DNA of 64,000 nucleotides from Ostreococcus mediterraneus (taxonomy: Eukaryota > Chlorophyta > Mamiellophyceae > Mamiellales > Bathycoccaceae). The stretch spans positions 1 through 64,000 of the forward strand of contig WMKK01000001.1 in NCBI GenBank assembly GCA_012295225.1. The letters run 5' to 3'. The translations under genes were made by a program, and so were the position numbers. The notes beneath the pieces were generated by a model. The model ran no database searches. It worked only from the letters and a program-made list of their open reading frames with translations, and had not been told where the DNA came from. Shown here piece after piece: positions 26,492 through 36,889 of the stretch; positions within the stretch are counted from its first letter, which is position 1, and every line of letters begins with the position of its first letter.

Positions 26492-26878
26492 GGCGCGACG
26501 ATGCGTCAATCGATGTGCTCACACGTGATTAGGGTAGTAGAAACACCAAAGCGCGGGCGTATGCAACGTGTTGGTACTTGACGTCGATCGCAGCCGCACA
26601 CTGACGTCGAATGCGTCGTCGGAATTATTCTCGCGGCAATCGCGCGGTTTTTATATCCACCTGGCCCCGTGCGCCTCCGAGTCACATTTAATGCCCACGT
26701 CGCACCATCAAGGTGTGCAAAAAATACATGCACTCATCTGTACCCTAGCCTATACCCTAGCCTTGAGTCCGGCGAAGGATGGCGCCGCTTGAACCGCACA
26801 TCACGCCGCACGCGACGCGTCGACGTCGTCGATACGGGCATGAACACCGCGCGAATACGTGTATAACGTGTGATTACA
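26492..26878. other. Divergent promoter between the EF-hand and NSRP1 genes
   Basis: This spacer of about 390 bp includes a short direct repeat (TACCCTAGCCT near 26743 and 26754). No gene was recognised. Confidence 0.4.
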
Positions 26879-27940
26879 ATGTCTGGCGCACCGACGAACG
26901 CCGATGGATCATTCGCGGCGGCGCATTTGTCGTATGGATTGAACCTGCCCAAGAAGAAGCCTGCGGCGAGCACGGCGCACGGTGGGGCGCGAAAACCGAC
27001 GCTCGCGGCGTTCGAGTGCGACAGCGAAGACGATGAGGACGATGGTGGTGGCAATGGGAGCGCAAACGATGCGGCGGCGCAAAGAGCTCGCGCGAACAAG
27101 GAGGTGAAACGTCAGCAAGAAGCACTTTTGGCGAAGCAGAGGCGCGACGCCGAGGCAGAGGCTGCGCGCGCGGCAGCGTTGAACCAGGATGCCAACGCGT
27201 TCGAGTACGACGCCGTATTCGATGATATTCAGAAATCTCGCGGACAGAAGGTCAAGGCTCTGGATGAAGAGCGAGTGGAGCGAAAGTCAAGATATATTGG
27301 AGACCTCATCGCTAAAGCCGAGGCGCGCAAGGTTGAAAGCGACATTTCCTACGAGCGTCGCTTGCTCAAGGAACGCTTGAAGGATGATCACCTGTATGCG
27401 GACAAGGAAAAGTTCGTTACCGCTGCTTATCGTGAAAAACTTAAAGAGGATGCAAAGTGGTTGGCGAAAGACAAGGTCAAGGATGCGATTGAGGAGGAAG
27501 AAGACGTTACGCGACGCGGCGATATGACGGCGTTTTACTCAAACTTGATGAATAGAAATTCAGCCATGGGTGGAGACATGGCAAAAGACACTCGGCGTGC
27601 GGCACCCGAGCCGGAATCTACATCTAAAGTATCAAGTGAAGGTGTGGTTGAAAAGTCCCAATTCACTAGTGCCGCTGAAAGGGAACGCGAGTTCGCCGAA
27701 CGAGCCAAGACGAACCAAGGTGATACGCGCGACGAGCCAATCCCAACCGACGTTACGTTTATCGAAAGGCAAACTAAACGCCCGGAAACTAACGTGGACT
27801 CGAAATCTCCTGCGGTTGAGACTGCATCTACATCAAAACAGCCCGATCCTTTGGCTCGTAGGAATACGGATGATGCTGTGAGCGATGCGAGGCAGCGCTA
27901 CCTCGAGCGCAAACGAAAAGCGGCGAGCAGCGGTCAATAA
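26879..27940 (+). CDS. NSRP1: NSRP1/CCDC55-like nuclear speckle splicing regulator
   Basis: The first ATG, at 26879, gives 353 aa. The N-terminus has the SYGLNLPKKK motif typical of the family, followed by an acidic stretch. A long charged helix of about 100-215 follows, with YDAVFDDIQK, KSRYIGDLIAKAEARK and the KERLKDDHLYADKEKFVT block of the NSRP1 N-terminal domain. The C-terminal third is Lys/Glu/Arg-rich and disordered. Animal NSRP1 binds pre-mRNA and influences alternative splicing; here it is inferred to be a spliceosome-associated protein. Confidence 0.85.
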   Translation: MSGAPTNADGSFAAAHLSYGLNLPKKKPAASTAHGGARKPTLAAFECDSEDDEDDGGGNGSANDAAAQRARANKEVKRQQEALLAKQRRDAEAEAARAAALNQDANAFEYDAVFDDIQKSRGQKVKALDEERVERKSRYIGDLIAKAEARKVESDISYERRLLKERLKDDHLYADKEKFVTAAYREKLKEDAKWLAKDKVKDAIEEEEDVTRRGDMTAFYSNLMNRNSAMGGDMAKDTRRAAPEPESTSKVSSEGVVEKSQFTSAAEREREFAERAKTNQGDTRDEPIPTDVTFIERQTKRPETNVDSKSPAVETASTSKQPDPLARRNTDDAVSDARQRYLERKRKAASSGQ

Positions 27941-28027
27941 ACACAAAACGCCACGCGAGTAGCAATTGAACATTTTAGCTTCCTATATTAGAATTCAGTA
28001 GCATTCGTAAAGGTAGTCATTACAACA

Positions 28028-29014
28028 TCAAAGCGCGAGTTTACCTAATCGATCGACAATCATTTGTAACCATTCTCCCTTTGGTTCTTTCTGCAAAGGA
28101 AACAAGTGGTTGCCCGCGATTTCGATAAGCTCAAACGCGCCAGCCGTGTGCATCTCCCAGCCTTCGACCATTTCTCGCGTGATCATCTTATCGCCCGTGG
28201 CGTAAAACGTAGTCAACGGGAAATCAAAGGTATCCTCGTCGATGTGCACGTAATCATATTTATCAAACAAATGAAAATCGCTACGCATCAACGGATGATA
28301 AATGTTCCACATCGGGCCAAAGATGAGTTCGTTGACGTCCCATCGTCTGCACTCGTCTTTGAAAGTTTCATCATCCAACAAAGCGTTTACACGCCACGGT
28401 CGCGACTTGTGTGGAATATCAGGGAATGGAAAAGCTGAAAAGAAAACCTGACGTGGCATTTGTATGCCAACTGCTCGCAACGCCAACAACAACTCAAAAG
28501 CTACCCACGTACCCATGGAGTGGCCGATGCACACATACGGCACGTCAGCGAGGGTACTCGCCACGATTGGCAGTAGTTCCTCAGCCACCTTGCGAATTTC
28601 AAAAATATAGCTCTCATCTCTCCGATTGGCTCGTCCAGGAAGCTGCACCGCGAGCATTTCGGCGCCATTCTGCTTGCACCATTCCAACAGAGGACTAACC
28701 GCGCGCCTCGGACCGGTACCTTCGCTCGTGTACATATCCTCCGTGTTTCCAGCATTCGCAAAGCACAACACGCGCAATTTAGGTGTTTTACCACCATCCA
28801 CGCGCGTCTGTGACCGATCGAGACCAGGAAACCATCGCTTGAACGCGTCATCCAGATTCACATTTGGCGTTTTCGTGCCATTCGAACAAAACCACGCGCG
28901 CACGTCGTCTTCGGTCCACCACCACACGCCTTCGCGCGGAATCGCCGGGCACTCTGGGTATTGCTCTTCCAGCACGTCGATGAGGTTGATTTTTCGTACG
29001 GTCTTCGCATCCAT
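28028..29014 (-). CDS. Alpha/beta hydrolase of the type II (TesA/LgrE-like) thioesterase family
   Basis: I choose ATG 29014 (328 aa). The frame is open to 29356, but that part overlaps the divergent gene's coding region. An N-terminal 75-residue segment (GVWWWTEDDVRAWF) is not part of the hydrolase. The fold then begins at LRVLCFANAG and carries AVQLPGRANRRDE, typical of thioesterases that release acyl chains from carrier proteins. The nucleophile lies in GHSMG, the acid in YATGDK and the histidine in AGNHLF. It could service fatty-acid or polyketide synthases. Divergent from YaaA with 83 bp between start codons. Confidence 0.8.
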   Translation of the reverse strand: MDAKTVRKINLIDVLEEQYPECPAIPREGVWWWTEDDVRAWFCSNGTKTPNVNLDDAFKRWFPGLDRSQTRVDGGKTPKLRVLCFANAGNTEDMYTSEGTGPRRAVSPLLEWCKQNGAEMLAVQLPGRANRRDESYIFEIRKVAEELLPIVASTLADVPYVCIGHSMGTWVAFELLLALRAVGIQMPRQVFFSAFPFPDIPHKSRPWRVNALLDDETFKDECRRWDVNELIFGPMWNIYHPLMRSDFHLFDKYDYVHIDEDTFDFPLTTFYATGDKMITREMVEGWEMHTAGAFELIEIAGNHLFPLQKEPKGEWLQMIVDRLGKLAL

Positions 29015-29097
29015 GTCGCGACGTCGAATGTAGTACGCCGTGCTCTGCGTTAGCACGCGAGCGTTTTTTTTTGTTCCACAGTCGAGCTCGTCCAGCG

Positions 29098-30141
29098 ATG
29101 TCGTGGGTAAAAGTGTCTTCAGACTGGCGCGCGCACGAGTATTTCGTCGCGTGCAACTCGTCGCGCACGATTTTGTCATTCGTACGCATAGCCGCGGCAC
29201 CCGCACCGAGGGCGGCACCGCGAGCGATGCGCGCATCGACGTCGACGTCGGCGTCAACCGCGCCAGGGCCATTCGTGGTGGTCCTTTCCCCCGCCAAGGC
29301 GCTGAATGAGCGCGCGATGACGAGTGCGCAGAGTGAAATCGTGCGCGTGAGCACACCGCGGTTTGCTGAACGCGCCAACGCGCTCGCAGCGTGTGCGAAG
29401 AAGGAGTTGAGTGCGGGGAAGATTAAATCTCTCATGGGCGTGTCGGACGCGATTGCTTCGCTGAACGCGAAGCGGTTTCAAACATTCGAAAAAGCTACGA
29501 AGAAGCCGTGCGTACTGGCATTTGATGGACCTGCGTTTAAGCATCTCGATGCGCCGTCGTTCACCACGGTGGATGAGGTTGAATATTTACAGCGACACTT
29601 GCGGATTTTATCAGGGCTGTACGGGACACTCAAACCGTATGATGACGTCGCTCCGTATCGTCTAGAAATGGGCACGAAGTGGGCCGCGGGCGATGCGAAG
29701 GATTTATACGAATATTGGGGCGATGACATTGCCAATGCATTAGTGGACGATGTCGAGGCGTTGGCGAAAGAATCGAATTCGTCGACACCTTTTGTCGTGA
29801 ACTGCGCTTCGCAAGAGTATTTCAAATCGGTCAAATTGGATGTATTGAAAACGCGCGGTGTGCCGGTCTACACGATGACGTTCCCAGGCCCGTCAGTGTA
29901 TGCAAAGCAAGCGCGCGGTGCCATGGTGCGGCACTGCGTGGACGCTAAGGTGCGCGCGCCGGAAGATTTGAAGACGTTCCAGGGCGTGGATGGCGAGTGG
30001 CGGTTCGATGCCAAGGCATCAACCGAGTTCAATTTTGTCTTCACACGAGGCGCCGCAGCAAAGACTGCGACGGCAAAGCGTCCCGCGAGCGCGACGAAAA
30101 AGACATTAGATCAATCAAAGCGTGCCAAAGCCGGTGGGTGA
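29098..30141 (+). CDS. yaaA: YaaA/DUF328 family protein (peroxide-stress type)
   Basis: From ATG 29098 the protein is 347 aa, with an approximately 60-residue leader that may be a transit peptide; an internal ATG lies at about 29235. The YaaA signature starts FVVVLSPAKALNE. It continues with FDGPAFKHLDA, LSGLYGTLKPYD, RLEMGTKWA and NCASQEYFKSV. Bacterial YaaA limits iron-driven oxidative damage and has a DNA-binding fold; in a photosynthetic cell a plastid stress role is plausible but inferred. The C-tail is Lys/Ala-rich. Confidence 0.92.
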   Translation: MSWVKVSSDWRAHEYFVACNSSRTILSFVRIAAAPAPRAAPRAMRASTSTSASTAPGPFVVVLSPAKALNERAMTSAQSEIVRVSTPRFAERANALAACAKKELSAGKIKSLMGVSDAIASLNAKRFQTFEKATKKPCVLAFDGPAFKHLDAPSFTTVDEVEYLQRHLRILSGLYGTLKPYDDVAPYRLEMGTKWAAGDAKDLYEYWGDDIANALVDDVEALAKESNSSTPFVVNCASQEYFKSVKLDVLKTRGVPVYTMTFPGPSVYAKQARGAMVRHCVDAKVRAPEDLKTFQGVDGEWRFDAKASTEFNFVFTRGAAAKTATAKRPASATKKTLDQSKRAKAGG

Positions 30142-30413
30142 TTTATAGTCGATCGATGTATTGTAAACAAACCAATGAAAATGAAATGTGTTACGCGCGC
30201 CTGCTCGGCGGCTGCAACCAGCGACGAGAGCGCCTGCACACCTCAAACGTAGCCGTGCGTTGCGCGCGAAACCACAGTGTGAGAGCGCCGTGCGAACCTC
30301 AAACGACACATACCTACGTTGTCTACGTGCACGACGCACACACGCGCGCGTCTCTCCGCACACGTCGCCGGGTATCGTTCGCCGATCCGGCAATCTCGTG
30401 ATTGGTGTTGGCC

Positions 30414-31478
30414 ATGTTGAGTAAATCTTCGGGCGTCTTGGGCACGATGCTCAGCCCAGATGGGTTGCGCATTATCGCATGCGTCGTCGGGGTTGTCGGT
30501 TCGTTGCTTGTGTATGGAATTTTGCAAGAACGCATCATGACTCGGCCGTACTCGGGCGAACAAGGGGATGAGTTTTTCAAGTTTAGCGTCTTCTTAGTGC
30601 TCAACAACAGGATACTGTCCGTATGTGCGGCATCAATAATCTTGATGGCGACTCGAGGCAACGTCGCACCCGTCGCGCCGTTATACAAGTACGCCGCGGT
30701 GAGCGTGTCTAATGTTCTGGCGACGACGTGTCAGTATGAAGCGCTGAAGTATGTATCGTTTCCGGTGCAAACGTTGGGCAAGTGCGCGAAGATGATTCCA
30801 GTGATGATTTGGGGCTACTTTATCAACTCAAGAAGGTACGACGGCGCTGACATTTCTGTCGCTGCGTTCATTACGCTCGGATGTACGATTTTCGCCCTCT
30901 ACGGTGATGTATCGAGCAAGGCGAGTAAGTCTGGCGCGAATACTTCGACGTACGGCGTGGGTCTCATGCTTGGCTATCTCGGATTTGATGGCTTCACATC
31001 GACGTTCCAAGACAAGTTGTTTAAAGGATATCAAATGGAAACGTATAACCAAATGATTTGGGTGAATACGTGCAGTGCAGCTGTGTCATTTCTCTGGTTA
31101 TTTAGCGATAGTTCTATCGGACAAGCTTTTGATTTCGTCAGTCGCCACCCCAAAGTCATGTACGACATCATGATCCTTTCCACGGCATCCATGCTCGGGC
31201 AATTATGCATTTTGTACACCATTCGCGAATTTGGTGCGCTCTTATTCGCAACAATTATGACGACCCGTCAATTCCTTAGTATCTTGCTATCTTGTATCAT
31301 TTTCATGCACCCGCTTACGCTCCAGCAGTGGGGCGGCACATGCATGGTATTCGGAGCATTGTATTACAACGCATTCATCAAGGCGGGGCGCAAGGCAGCG
31401 AAGAAGAGCGACGCTGTGAAGTTGGATGGCACTGAAGATGAAGAATCCGATAACCTCATCGCAAAGCCCGAACGTTAG
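30414..31478 (+). CDS. PAPS-type nucleotide-sulfate transporter (SLC35B2-like)
   Basis: The first ATG, at 30414, gives 354 aa with about ten transmembrane helices. Alignment from memory with human SLC35B2 (PAPST1) is strong: YGILQERIMTRPY, NRILSV, KYAAVSVSNVLATTCQYEA, GKCAKMIPVMIWG and GYLGFDGFTSTFQDKLF. The family imports the sulfate donor PAPS into the Golgi for sulfation of polysaccharides or proteins. SLC35B1/B3 relatives remain possible. The C-terminus is an acidic tail without a clear ER-retrieval signal. Confidence 0.85.
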   Translation: MLSKSSGVLGTMLSPDGLRIIACVVGVVGSLLVYGILQERIMTRPYSGEQGDEFFKFSVFLVLNNRILSVCAASIILMATRGNVAPVAPLYKYAAVSVSNVLATTCQYEALKYVSFPVQTLGKCAKMIPVMIWGYFINSRRYDGADISVAAFITLGCTIFALYGDVSSKASKSGANTSTYGVGLMLGYLGFDGFTSTFQDKLFKGYQMETYNQMIWVNTCSAAVSFLWLFSDSSIGQAFDFVSRHPKVMYDIMILSTASMLGQLCILYTIREFGALLFATIMTTRQFLSILLSCIIFMHPLTLQQWGGTCMVFGALYYNAFIKAGRKAAKKSDAVKLDGTEDEESDNLIAKPER

Positions 31479-31746
31479 AAAATTGTTGTAGTAGAAATGT
31501 GCATTAACACGAAAGAAAGAAATTCAAACACCAGCGAGCTCGTTTCGTATACGATTACAACACTAAAGTGGAGGAGCTCAAGCCTCTTGGTATTTTGTAT
31601 CATCAATACAACAGGAAAAGAATCCACCGGATGCACGTCCAGGAGATTCATTGCTGCCGCCATCAATTAGCCTTGCCGTGCAAGGCGGACAACTTCAAGT
31701 TAAAACACGTATCAACACAATCAAACCGTCAAAACGCGTATTTCCT

Positions 31747-33963
31747 CTACAAGGAATACGAAATTAAGTGATCAAACTGACGCGCGATCAACGCGAGTTT
31801 GCAAAACAGATCTCGATCTTGGCCCATCATGTTTTCAAGGGATTGGGCACCGCTGACCAGATCAGTGAGTTGAGCCGCGCCGAGAACAGTTCGCAACACG
31901 GGACCTTCGGGGATGTCCACAGGTTGACCAGTAAGACATCTCTTGGCGGCCACGCGTCGCTCTTCATCGGTGCTGTCTTCGGCGATGAACTCGGAAATAT
32001 CCGCGTGCATCAAACCATAGACTTGCTTGAGCTCTGGGGTGGAAAAGTACTCGCCCATGGCGTTGCGCAAACGCACAGAGACGATGGTATTCACGCCGCC
32101 GTATTGCCATTCGTTTTCATAGTCAATGGGCTGAACAAACTCCAAGTCAGGAGCATGTTGTTGCGCTTCTTCCCGCATGGCAAAAACCCAAGAGCGGAGC
32201 TTGTCTTCAACAACAGAAACACCACCGGCAGCGATAGTAGCTTCATTCAAAGATTCCATCTCGTACAACCCAGCGGCCCAACGCAAAAGCAAACCAGTGT
32301 TACAAAACCCCGGTGGCAATGCGTCGTGAAGACGAGGAAGAACTTGACCGACGTCGTATGACGTGAGATAAGACGCACACGCTTCGGCAATGTCCACGAT
32401 CGCGCTTGCGGGTTCAGCCGCAAGTTGCTCGTTCATTGTCGCCACGTCTCTGTGAGAAAGAAAGACGCCACTTCCAAACGAAGGGCCACCGTAAAACTTG
32501 GAACTCGTCATTAAGACGGGACCTTGCTCTCTCAACCAGCGCGGGATGAGTGATGGGGCACTGCGCATTTGGCATGCATCGAGAACAGAGATGAGACGAT
32601 CGCCAAATTCAGCCTTGAGGCGTTCTGCGACGCCAGGCGACGGAGCGCAAAGACCAGTCTTACTGCCCGCCACAGTGTGAACGACGACGATGGTGGTGGG
32701 ATCCGATGCAAGCGCTTCGCGAGCGGTCGATTCGACTAACTGATCATAATCTTCAAGAAGATCACCGTTTACCGTAGATCGAGCCACGAGTTCGATAGCC
32801 TTCATGTCACAAAGTTTGTGAATAGCCGGTAACTCTTGGCCATCAGCAACTGTGTTGCCTCCAAGCGGTACAGATTTGGAGAAAAACGCGCCCTCGGACG
32901 CTTGTCTGGTTCCACTGCCAACTTCGCCTGCACAGCACACGATATTGATCACCTTGCCTTTGACGTCCGTCACTCCAGCTTCGCGCTTGAGCGCTCGAGA
33001 TGCGAGGACAGCTTGGAGTAATGGAACCATTTCAGCATCCGTACCCGACGGGTGGATGATCATCTGCCCAGCACCATCGCAGAATAAAGCAGTGACGCGC
33101 TCACGGACTTCTTCGGAGAGCTGCCCATCAGCTTTTTCTTCAAGCGCCCAAAGACGAAGAAGCATATCACGAGAGGCTTGCAAAGCGCCCGCCGTCGGAG
33201 AAGAAGACGTGCACGTGCCGCGGTGCAGCAACTCACTTGGGCGAGCGCGCATGCCAGTGTAGTACTTGTTCAAGCGTGCAGGACCACTGAAAACTGATCG
33301 ATCATCGCTTCCCTTCTCCATCAAGCAGATGAGACTTTCATCGATAACTTGTTCCTCGAGAGCGCGAACGAGACCGTGGAGGCGACGCGAGCGAATTTGA
33401 TCCGCAGACATGCCTTCATTCTTCTTCGTACGCGTCTCTAACGCCGGAAGAGGAAATCGAATTTCCGCGACGAAGCCGCTGCCGTTTGTTTCCGGAACGA
33501 GGTTGATCAATCCCTCGTCAGCATTTGCGACAACAGTTGTGACTCGAGCGACGTCATCCAAGCCCTCCATGCGAGGTGAGCCCATTAAAAACTTCACCGA
33601 GTGTTCGCCAGTGGGTAAAACGTTGTACGAGTACACGCGGAAGTGGGGAGATTCAAGCAGAAATTCTTTGAACATTTGCCCTTGTGCCAAGCCGAGCATG
33701 AATATCTCATCCTCGCGAGATAATTGAGCGCCGCTCGCTGTTTCGACCCAGTTGTGGGGCGAAATCTCAACCAAGTCACGCATGCGCGTCACACGCATTT
33801 TCGCCTCGCTTTTCATGGTGCCAGACGCGTTCACACCGCGCGAACGCTCAGCTTGTGCGCGTACGCTCACCACGCGAGATCGACGCTTGGTCTTTTGTTG
33901 ATTGAGTTGTGCGTCACACGCGCGACTCAACACGCAAGTCGCCTTGTTGGCGCTCGCAAACAT
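31747..33963 (-). CDS. PLP-dependent fold-type I enzyme (class V aminotransferase-like), probably plastid
   Basis: I start at Met 33963 (738 aa), which gives a transit-like leader (MFASANKATCVLSRA...). Residues about 70-240 are an unassigned N-terminal region. The catalytic part has the substrate-clamp HPSGTDAEMVPLLQAVLASRA, the cofactor aspartate in SVLDACQMRSAP and the Schiff-base lysine in LMTSSKFYGGPSFGSGVF. This layout is like cysteine-desulfurase/kynureninase-type enzymes, but I cannot assign a substrate. At more than 700 residues it is much longer than typical class V enzymes (about 400), so the N-terminal part probably has a function of its own. It converges with the transporter gene. 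Confidence 0.75.
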   Translation of the reverse strand: MFASANKATCVLSRACDAQLNQQKTKRRSRVVSVRAQAERSRGVNASGTMKSEAKMRVTRMRDLVEISPHNWVETASGAQLSREDEIFMLGLAQGQMFKEFLLESPHFRVYSYNVLPTGEHSVKFLMGSPRMEGLDDVARVTTVVANADEGLINLVPETNGSGFVAEIRFPLPALETRTKKNEGMSADQIRSRRLHGLVRALEEQVIDESLICLMEKGSDDRSVFSGPARLNKYYTGMRARPSELLHRGTCTSSSPTAGALQASRDMLLRLWALEEKADGQLSEEVRERVTALFCDGAGQMIIHPSGTDAEMVPLLQAVLASRALKREAGVTDVKGKVINIVCCAGEVGSGTRQASEGAFFSKSVPLGGNTVADGQELPAIHKLCDMKAIELVARSTVNGDLLEDYDQLVESTAREALASDPTTIVVVHTVAGSKTGLCAPSPGVAERLKAEFGDRLISVLDACQMRSAPSLIPRWLREQGPVLMTSSKFYGGPSFGSGVFLSHRDVATMNEQLAAEPASAIVDIAEACASYLTSYDVGQVLPRLHDALPPGFCNTGLLLRWAAGLYEMESLNEATIAAGGVSVVEDKLRSWVFAMREEAQQHAPDLEFVQPIDYENEWQYGGVNTIVSVRLRNAMGEYFSTPELKQVYGLMHADISEFIAEDSTDEERRVAAKRCLTGQPVDIPEGPVLRTVLGAAQLTDLVSGAQSLENMMGQDRDLFCKLALIARQFDHLISYSL

Positions 33964-34929
33964 GTTCAACGTTTGAAAACGTTCTTTAAATATAAAATCT
34001 TTTCGCGCACCGCAAATATCGGTCACGCGCAACTCAGCACCTCAAAAAAAACGGGACAGGCGGCCGCCTCTGTCCCAAAGTTAAAGAGAAGTGTCGCGCT
34101 CAGAGTCGAGCGGAACGCGCTCGCGCAACACACGAGCCGCGTCCGTTGAACTCTCGTCAACGATGTCGTGCTATTAATTAAGCTACGACGGTGACGAAAT
34201 CTGCTCAACCACAAAGATGGCAACACACACACACGCCGTTCGTCAGTCATCTCACTCGTCACGCGCGCACCCATAGTCTCATTCGCGTCAAATCACACAT
34301 GAAAATATTCCGTTTTCAAATGCACAATTATATCACCCTCACCCACGCGCGGCGCCACCGTCGGAGCGCGCACACCGCCACCACCACCACCACCGCGCAC
34401 GCGTCGTCGATCATCGTCTCATCCTCATCCGCCCGCGTCCGCGCGCGTCGCACCCGCGCGCCCCGTCGCACGCGTCGCGCGTCGCTCGACGCTCGACGCC
34501 CGCGACCCCAAAGCCCCATCGTTGCGAAAGGTCACGCGCGGGCGTGCGACGCGTGCGGCGATGCGCATCGCGCGCTGACGTACCTGTGTGTGCGCGTGCG
34601 TGAGAGATCTCGTGAACGCGACGCAACGATGGCGTGCGCGTGTGCGGGAGACGCCTACGAGGACGACGAGGACGACGACGTCGACGACGTGACCGACGAC
34701 CGCGGACCCGGCACGCCGACCGGCGAGTGGGTCCTATGACAACGAGTCATGATTGGTCGATGCAGAAATTCGAGCGCGCGGGTCAGGGGTGTCTGGATGT
34801 CTGGATTGGTCGCGGGGGGGTGTTGAACCTGCGAACGACGCGACGAAAGCGGCGACTCGAATGTGGATGATGTGATTGCAGCACGATGTGGCGTGATGAG
34901 AACATTAAAATGAAATATAAATGACGCGA
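33964..34929. other. About 970-bp region without a secure gene; one weak Cys-rich open frame
   Basis: A plus-strand frame at 34191-34739 has no start context I trust. It ends with a short Cys/His pattern (CDACGDAHRALTYLC) and then an acidic tail (EDDEDDDVDDVTDD). The Cys motif recalls the first half of a B-box zinc finger, but the spacing is off by two and the second half is missing, so it may be an exon, a relic or chance. The flanks are microsatellite-like (ACC, CGA runs). Confidence 0.25.
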
Positions 34930-36582
34930 TTATCCGTAGATGGATTCGTAGATGGAGGCGGCGCGCGCGCGATGCTTTGGGCCGCCTCGACCGGCGGTTC
35001 GTCCGCCTCGACCTCCGCCTCCGCCTCCGTCTCGTTTAGGACCAGGGGTGGAACCAAACTCGGTGTATGAACGCTGCGGGAGTTTTATTTTGTTTGGGTA
35101 GTTGAGGTTGATCTTGTCGCGCAAGTCTCTTGGCATTTGGCTGGGGTCTGCGATGTGCGCGGCGGGGACATCCTTGAGTTCGGGCACCCAATGGCGGATG
35201 TAATCCCCTTGTGGATCGTAGTCCTTGGTCTGCTTGACGATGTTGAACTTGTTGATGCGGCCACCAGTCATGCCTGCAGCGGCGCACCAGTTGCCCCAGT
35301 TCGACGCCGTATCATAGTCGAGGAGGTAGTGTTCAAACCAGTCGGCGCCGTGACGCCAATCGACGCCGGCGTCCAACGCAAGCCACGATGCAACGTTTTG
35401 TCGACCTCTATTGGACATGAACCCCGTGTTTTTGAGCTCGCGCATGTTCGCATCAATAAGCGGGTAGCCCGTCATGCCCGATTTCCACGCCTTCAACGCG
35501 GCGTCGTCTTCTCTCCACGCCGCGGAGCGGTTAGAACATGTGCCGTGCAAATGGAAAATCTTATTTCCATACTTGAGCGCAAAAAACTTATAAAAGTCGC
35601 GCCAAATGAGTTCGAAAATCACCCAATACGTACTCTTATTTTCCATTATCTCACTCTCGTACTTTCGAATCTCACTCACGACGTATCGCGGGGAAACGCA
35701 TCCGAGCGCGAGCCACGGCGCGAGCTTGGTGCTGTAGTCGCCGCCCAACATTCCATTTCTAGTCTCAAAATACGTTTGCAAAAGTTTGGACTCCCACAAA
35801 TAATACTTAACACGTGCCAACGCTTGAGATTCACCACCCTTAAAGTCCATTGCACGTCTTTCGTCGACGCCATTTGAAATCAACGCGGCACAGTCCTGCG
35901 CGAGTTTTGGCGTCGCAAAGGGCAAATCGCACGGCTTGGGAAACCATTCGAAATTCCCCGCCGATGTCGGCACGCTTCCGAGCGCACCGTTGGAAGGTGA
36001 CGGAATCAAACTTTGAACTTCGCACTTAGACTCTACTTTGTTCCTAAACGGCGTGAAAACATCGGGCAAATCGCTCAACTCAAACGGCAAATCATCGATG
36101 TGGTACAACGTCGACCCCCAGATGCGCTCAAATCGAGCGTCACCACCACCCGTGCGCGCTACCGCTGTGCATTTCTTCTCTGCGCGTACATCCATGTCTG
36201 TTTCTTCGCTCGTCACTTCGGTTTGCGTGAGCACAATCGTGCGTTCATTCGCACCAGTAAGCGTCAATTCTGCGACGACGTCTTCGCTCTCGCCGACGCG
36301 CACTAATAAATCGCTCCCTAGCGCCTTCAACGTCGTCTTCAAGTCCTCGACCGACTCTAGGGCAAACTTCGCTCGCGCCGCACCTAAGCGAGCCACGCCG
36401 CGCTTGGATGTCTTAAAGAACGTCGGATCGAATACGAATACAGGGACTACTTCGGCGCCGGACGCGCGTAAAGCCGCCGCCCGCGCGACGCACGCGTTGT
36501 CGTGCACGCGCAAATCATTGCGGAACCAAATCACCACGCGCGTGCGCGACGGTTCCATGGGATCGGACGTTGACTTTCCCAT
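34930..36582 (-). CDS. CRY-DASH: Cryptochrome-DASH / photolyase family blue-light flavoprotein
   Basis: The first ATG of the frame is 36582 (550 aa). The N-terminal Rossmann domain begins VVIWFRNDLRVHDN. The FAD domain contains STKLAPWLALGCVSPR, IFELIWRDFYKFFALKYG, TGYPLIDANMREL, TGFMSNRGRQNVASWLALD and GADWFEHYLLDYD. This SNRGRQN combination is diagnostic of CRY-DASH, which repairs UV lesions mainly in single-stranded DNA and may signal. The C-terminus has a Gly/Arg-rich tail (about 510-540), also common in this clade. It may act in plastid, mitochondrion or nucleus; no strong transit peptide is visible. Confidence 0.96.
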   Translation of the reverse strand: MGKSTSDPMEPSRTRVVIWFRNDLRVHDNACVARAAALRASGAEVVPVFVFDPTFFKTSKRGVARLGAARAKFALESVEDLKTTLKALGSDLLVRVGESEDVVAELTLTGANERTIVLTQTEVTSEETDMDVRAEKKCTAVARTGGGDARFERIWGSTLYHIDDLPFELSDLPDVFTPFRNKVESKCEVQSLIPSPSNGALGSVPTSAGNFEWFPKPCDLPFATPKLAQDCAALISNGVDERRAMDFKGGESQALARVKYYLWESKLLQTYFETRNGMLGGDYSTKLAPWLALGCVSPRYVVSEIRKYESEIMENKSTYWVIFELIWRDFYKFFALKYGNKIFHLHGTCSNRSAAWREDDAALKAWKSGMTGYPLIDANMRELKNTGFMSNRGRQNVASWLALDAGVDWRHGADWFEHYLLDYDTASNWGNWCAAAGMTGGRINKFNIVKQTKDYDPQGDYIRHWVPELKDVPAAHIADPSQMPRDLRDKINLNYPNKIKLPQRSYTEFGSTPGPKRDGGGGGGRGGRTAGRGGPKHRARAASIYESIYG

Positions 36583-36889
36583 CGCTCTCGCCGGCGCTGT
36601 CGTCGACGTTCTTGTTCTCGAACGAATGTCAGCAAAAGCGCGAGAAAACGACGGTGACGTCAACAAAAGCGCAGTCTGTGCGCTTCTCGGTGCGGTGGCT
36701 TCAGGCGCGGTGAATGCGTACTCGCGCGCGAGAACGCGAGTGAAATGCGATGAAAAGCGGCGAATGATCGTTATGCGCGTTGCGCGAGCTCAAGCGGTTT
36801 TCGAGTCCTTCGCAAAGCGCACGCAATGAAGTTGAGGTGGTGCGTCGAAGCGCGCTTTATTATTAATTATTTTACCCCATTCTTACAAA

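Noticed and set aside
29015-29356. N-terminal 114-codon extension of the thioesterase frame
   Set aside because: It overlaps the conserved YaaA 5' coding region on the other strand, and the residues look like promoter translation; the internal ATG at 29014 is preferred.
34930-36582. Gly/Arg-rich tail of CRY-DASH as a novel extension
   Set aside because: RGG-like C-terminal tails are common in the CRY-DASH clade, so it is not unusual.
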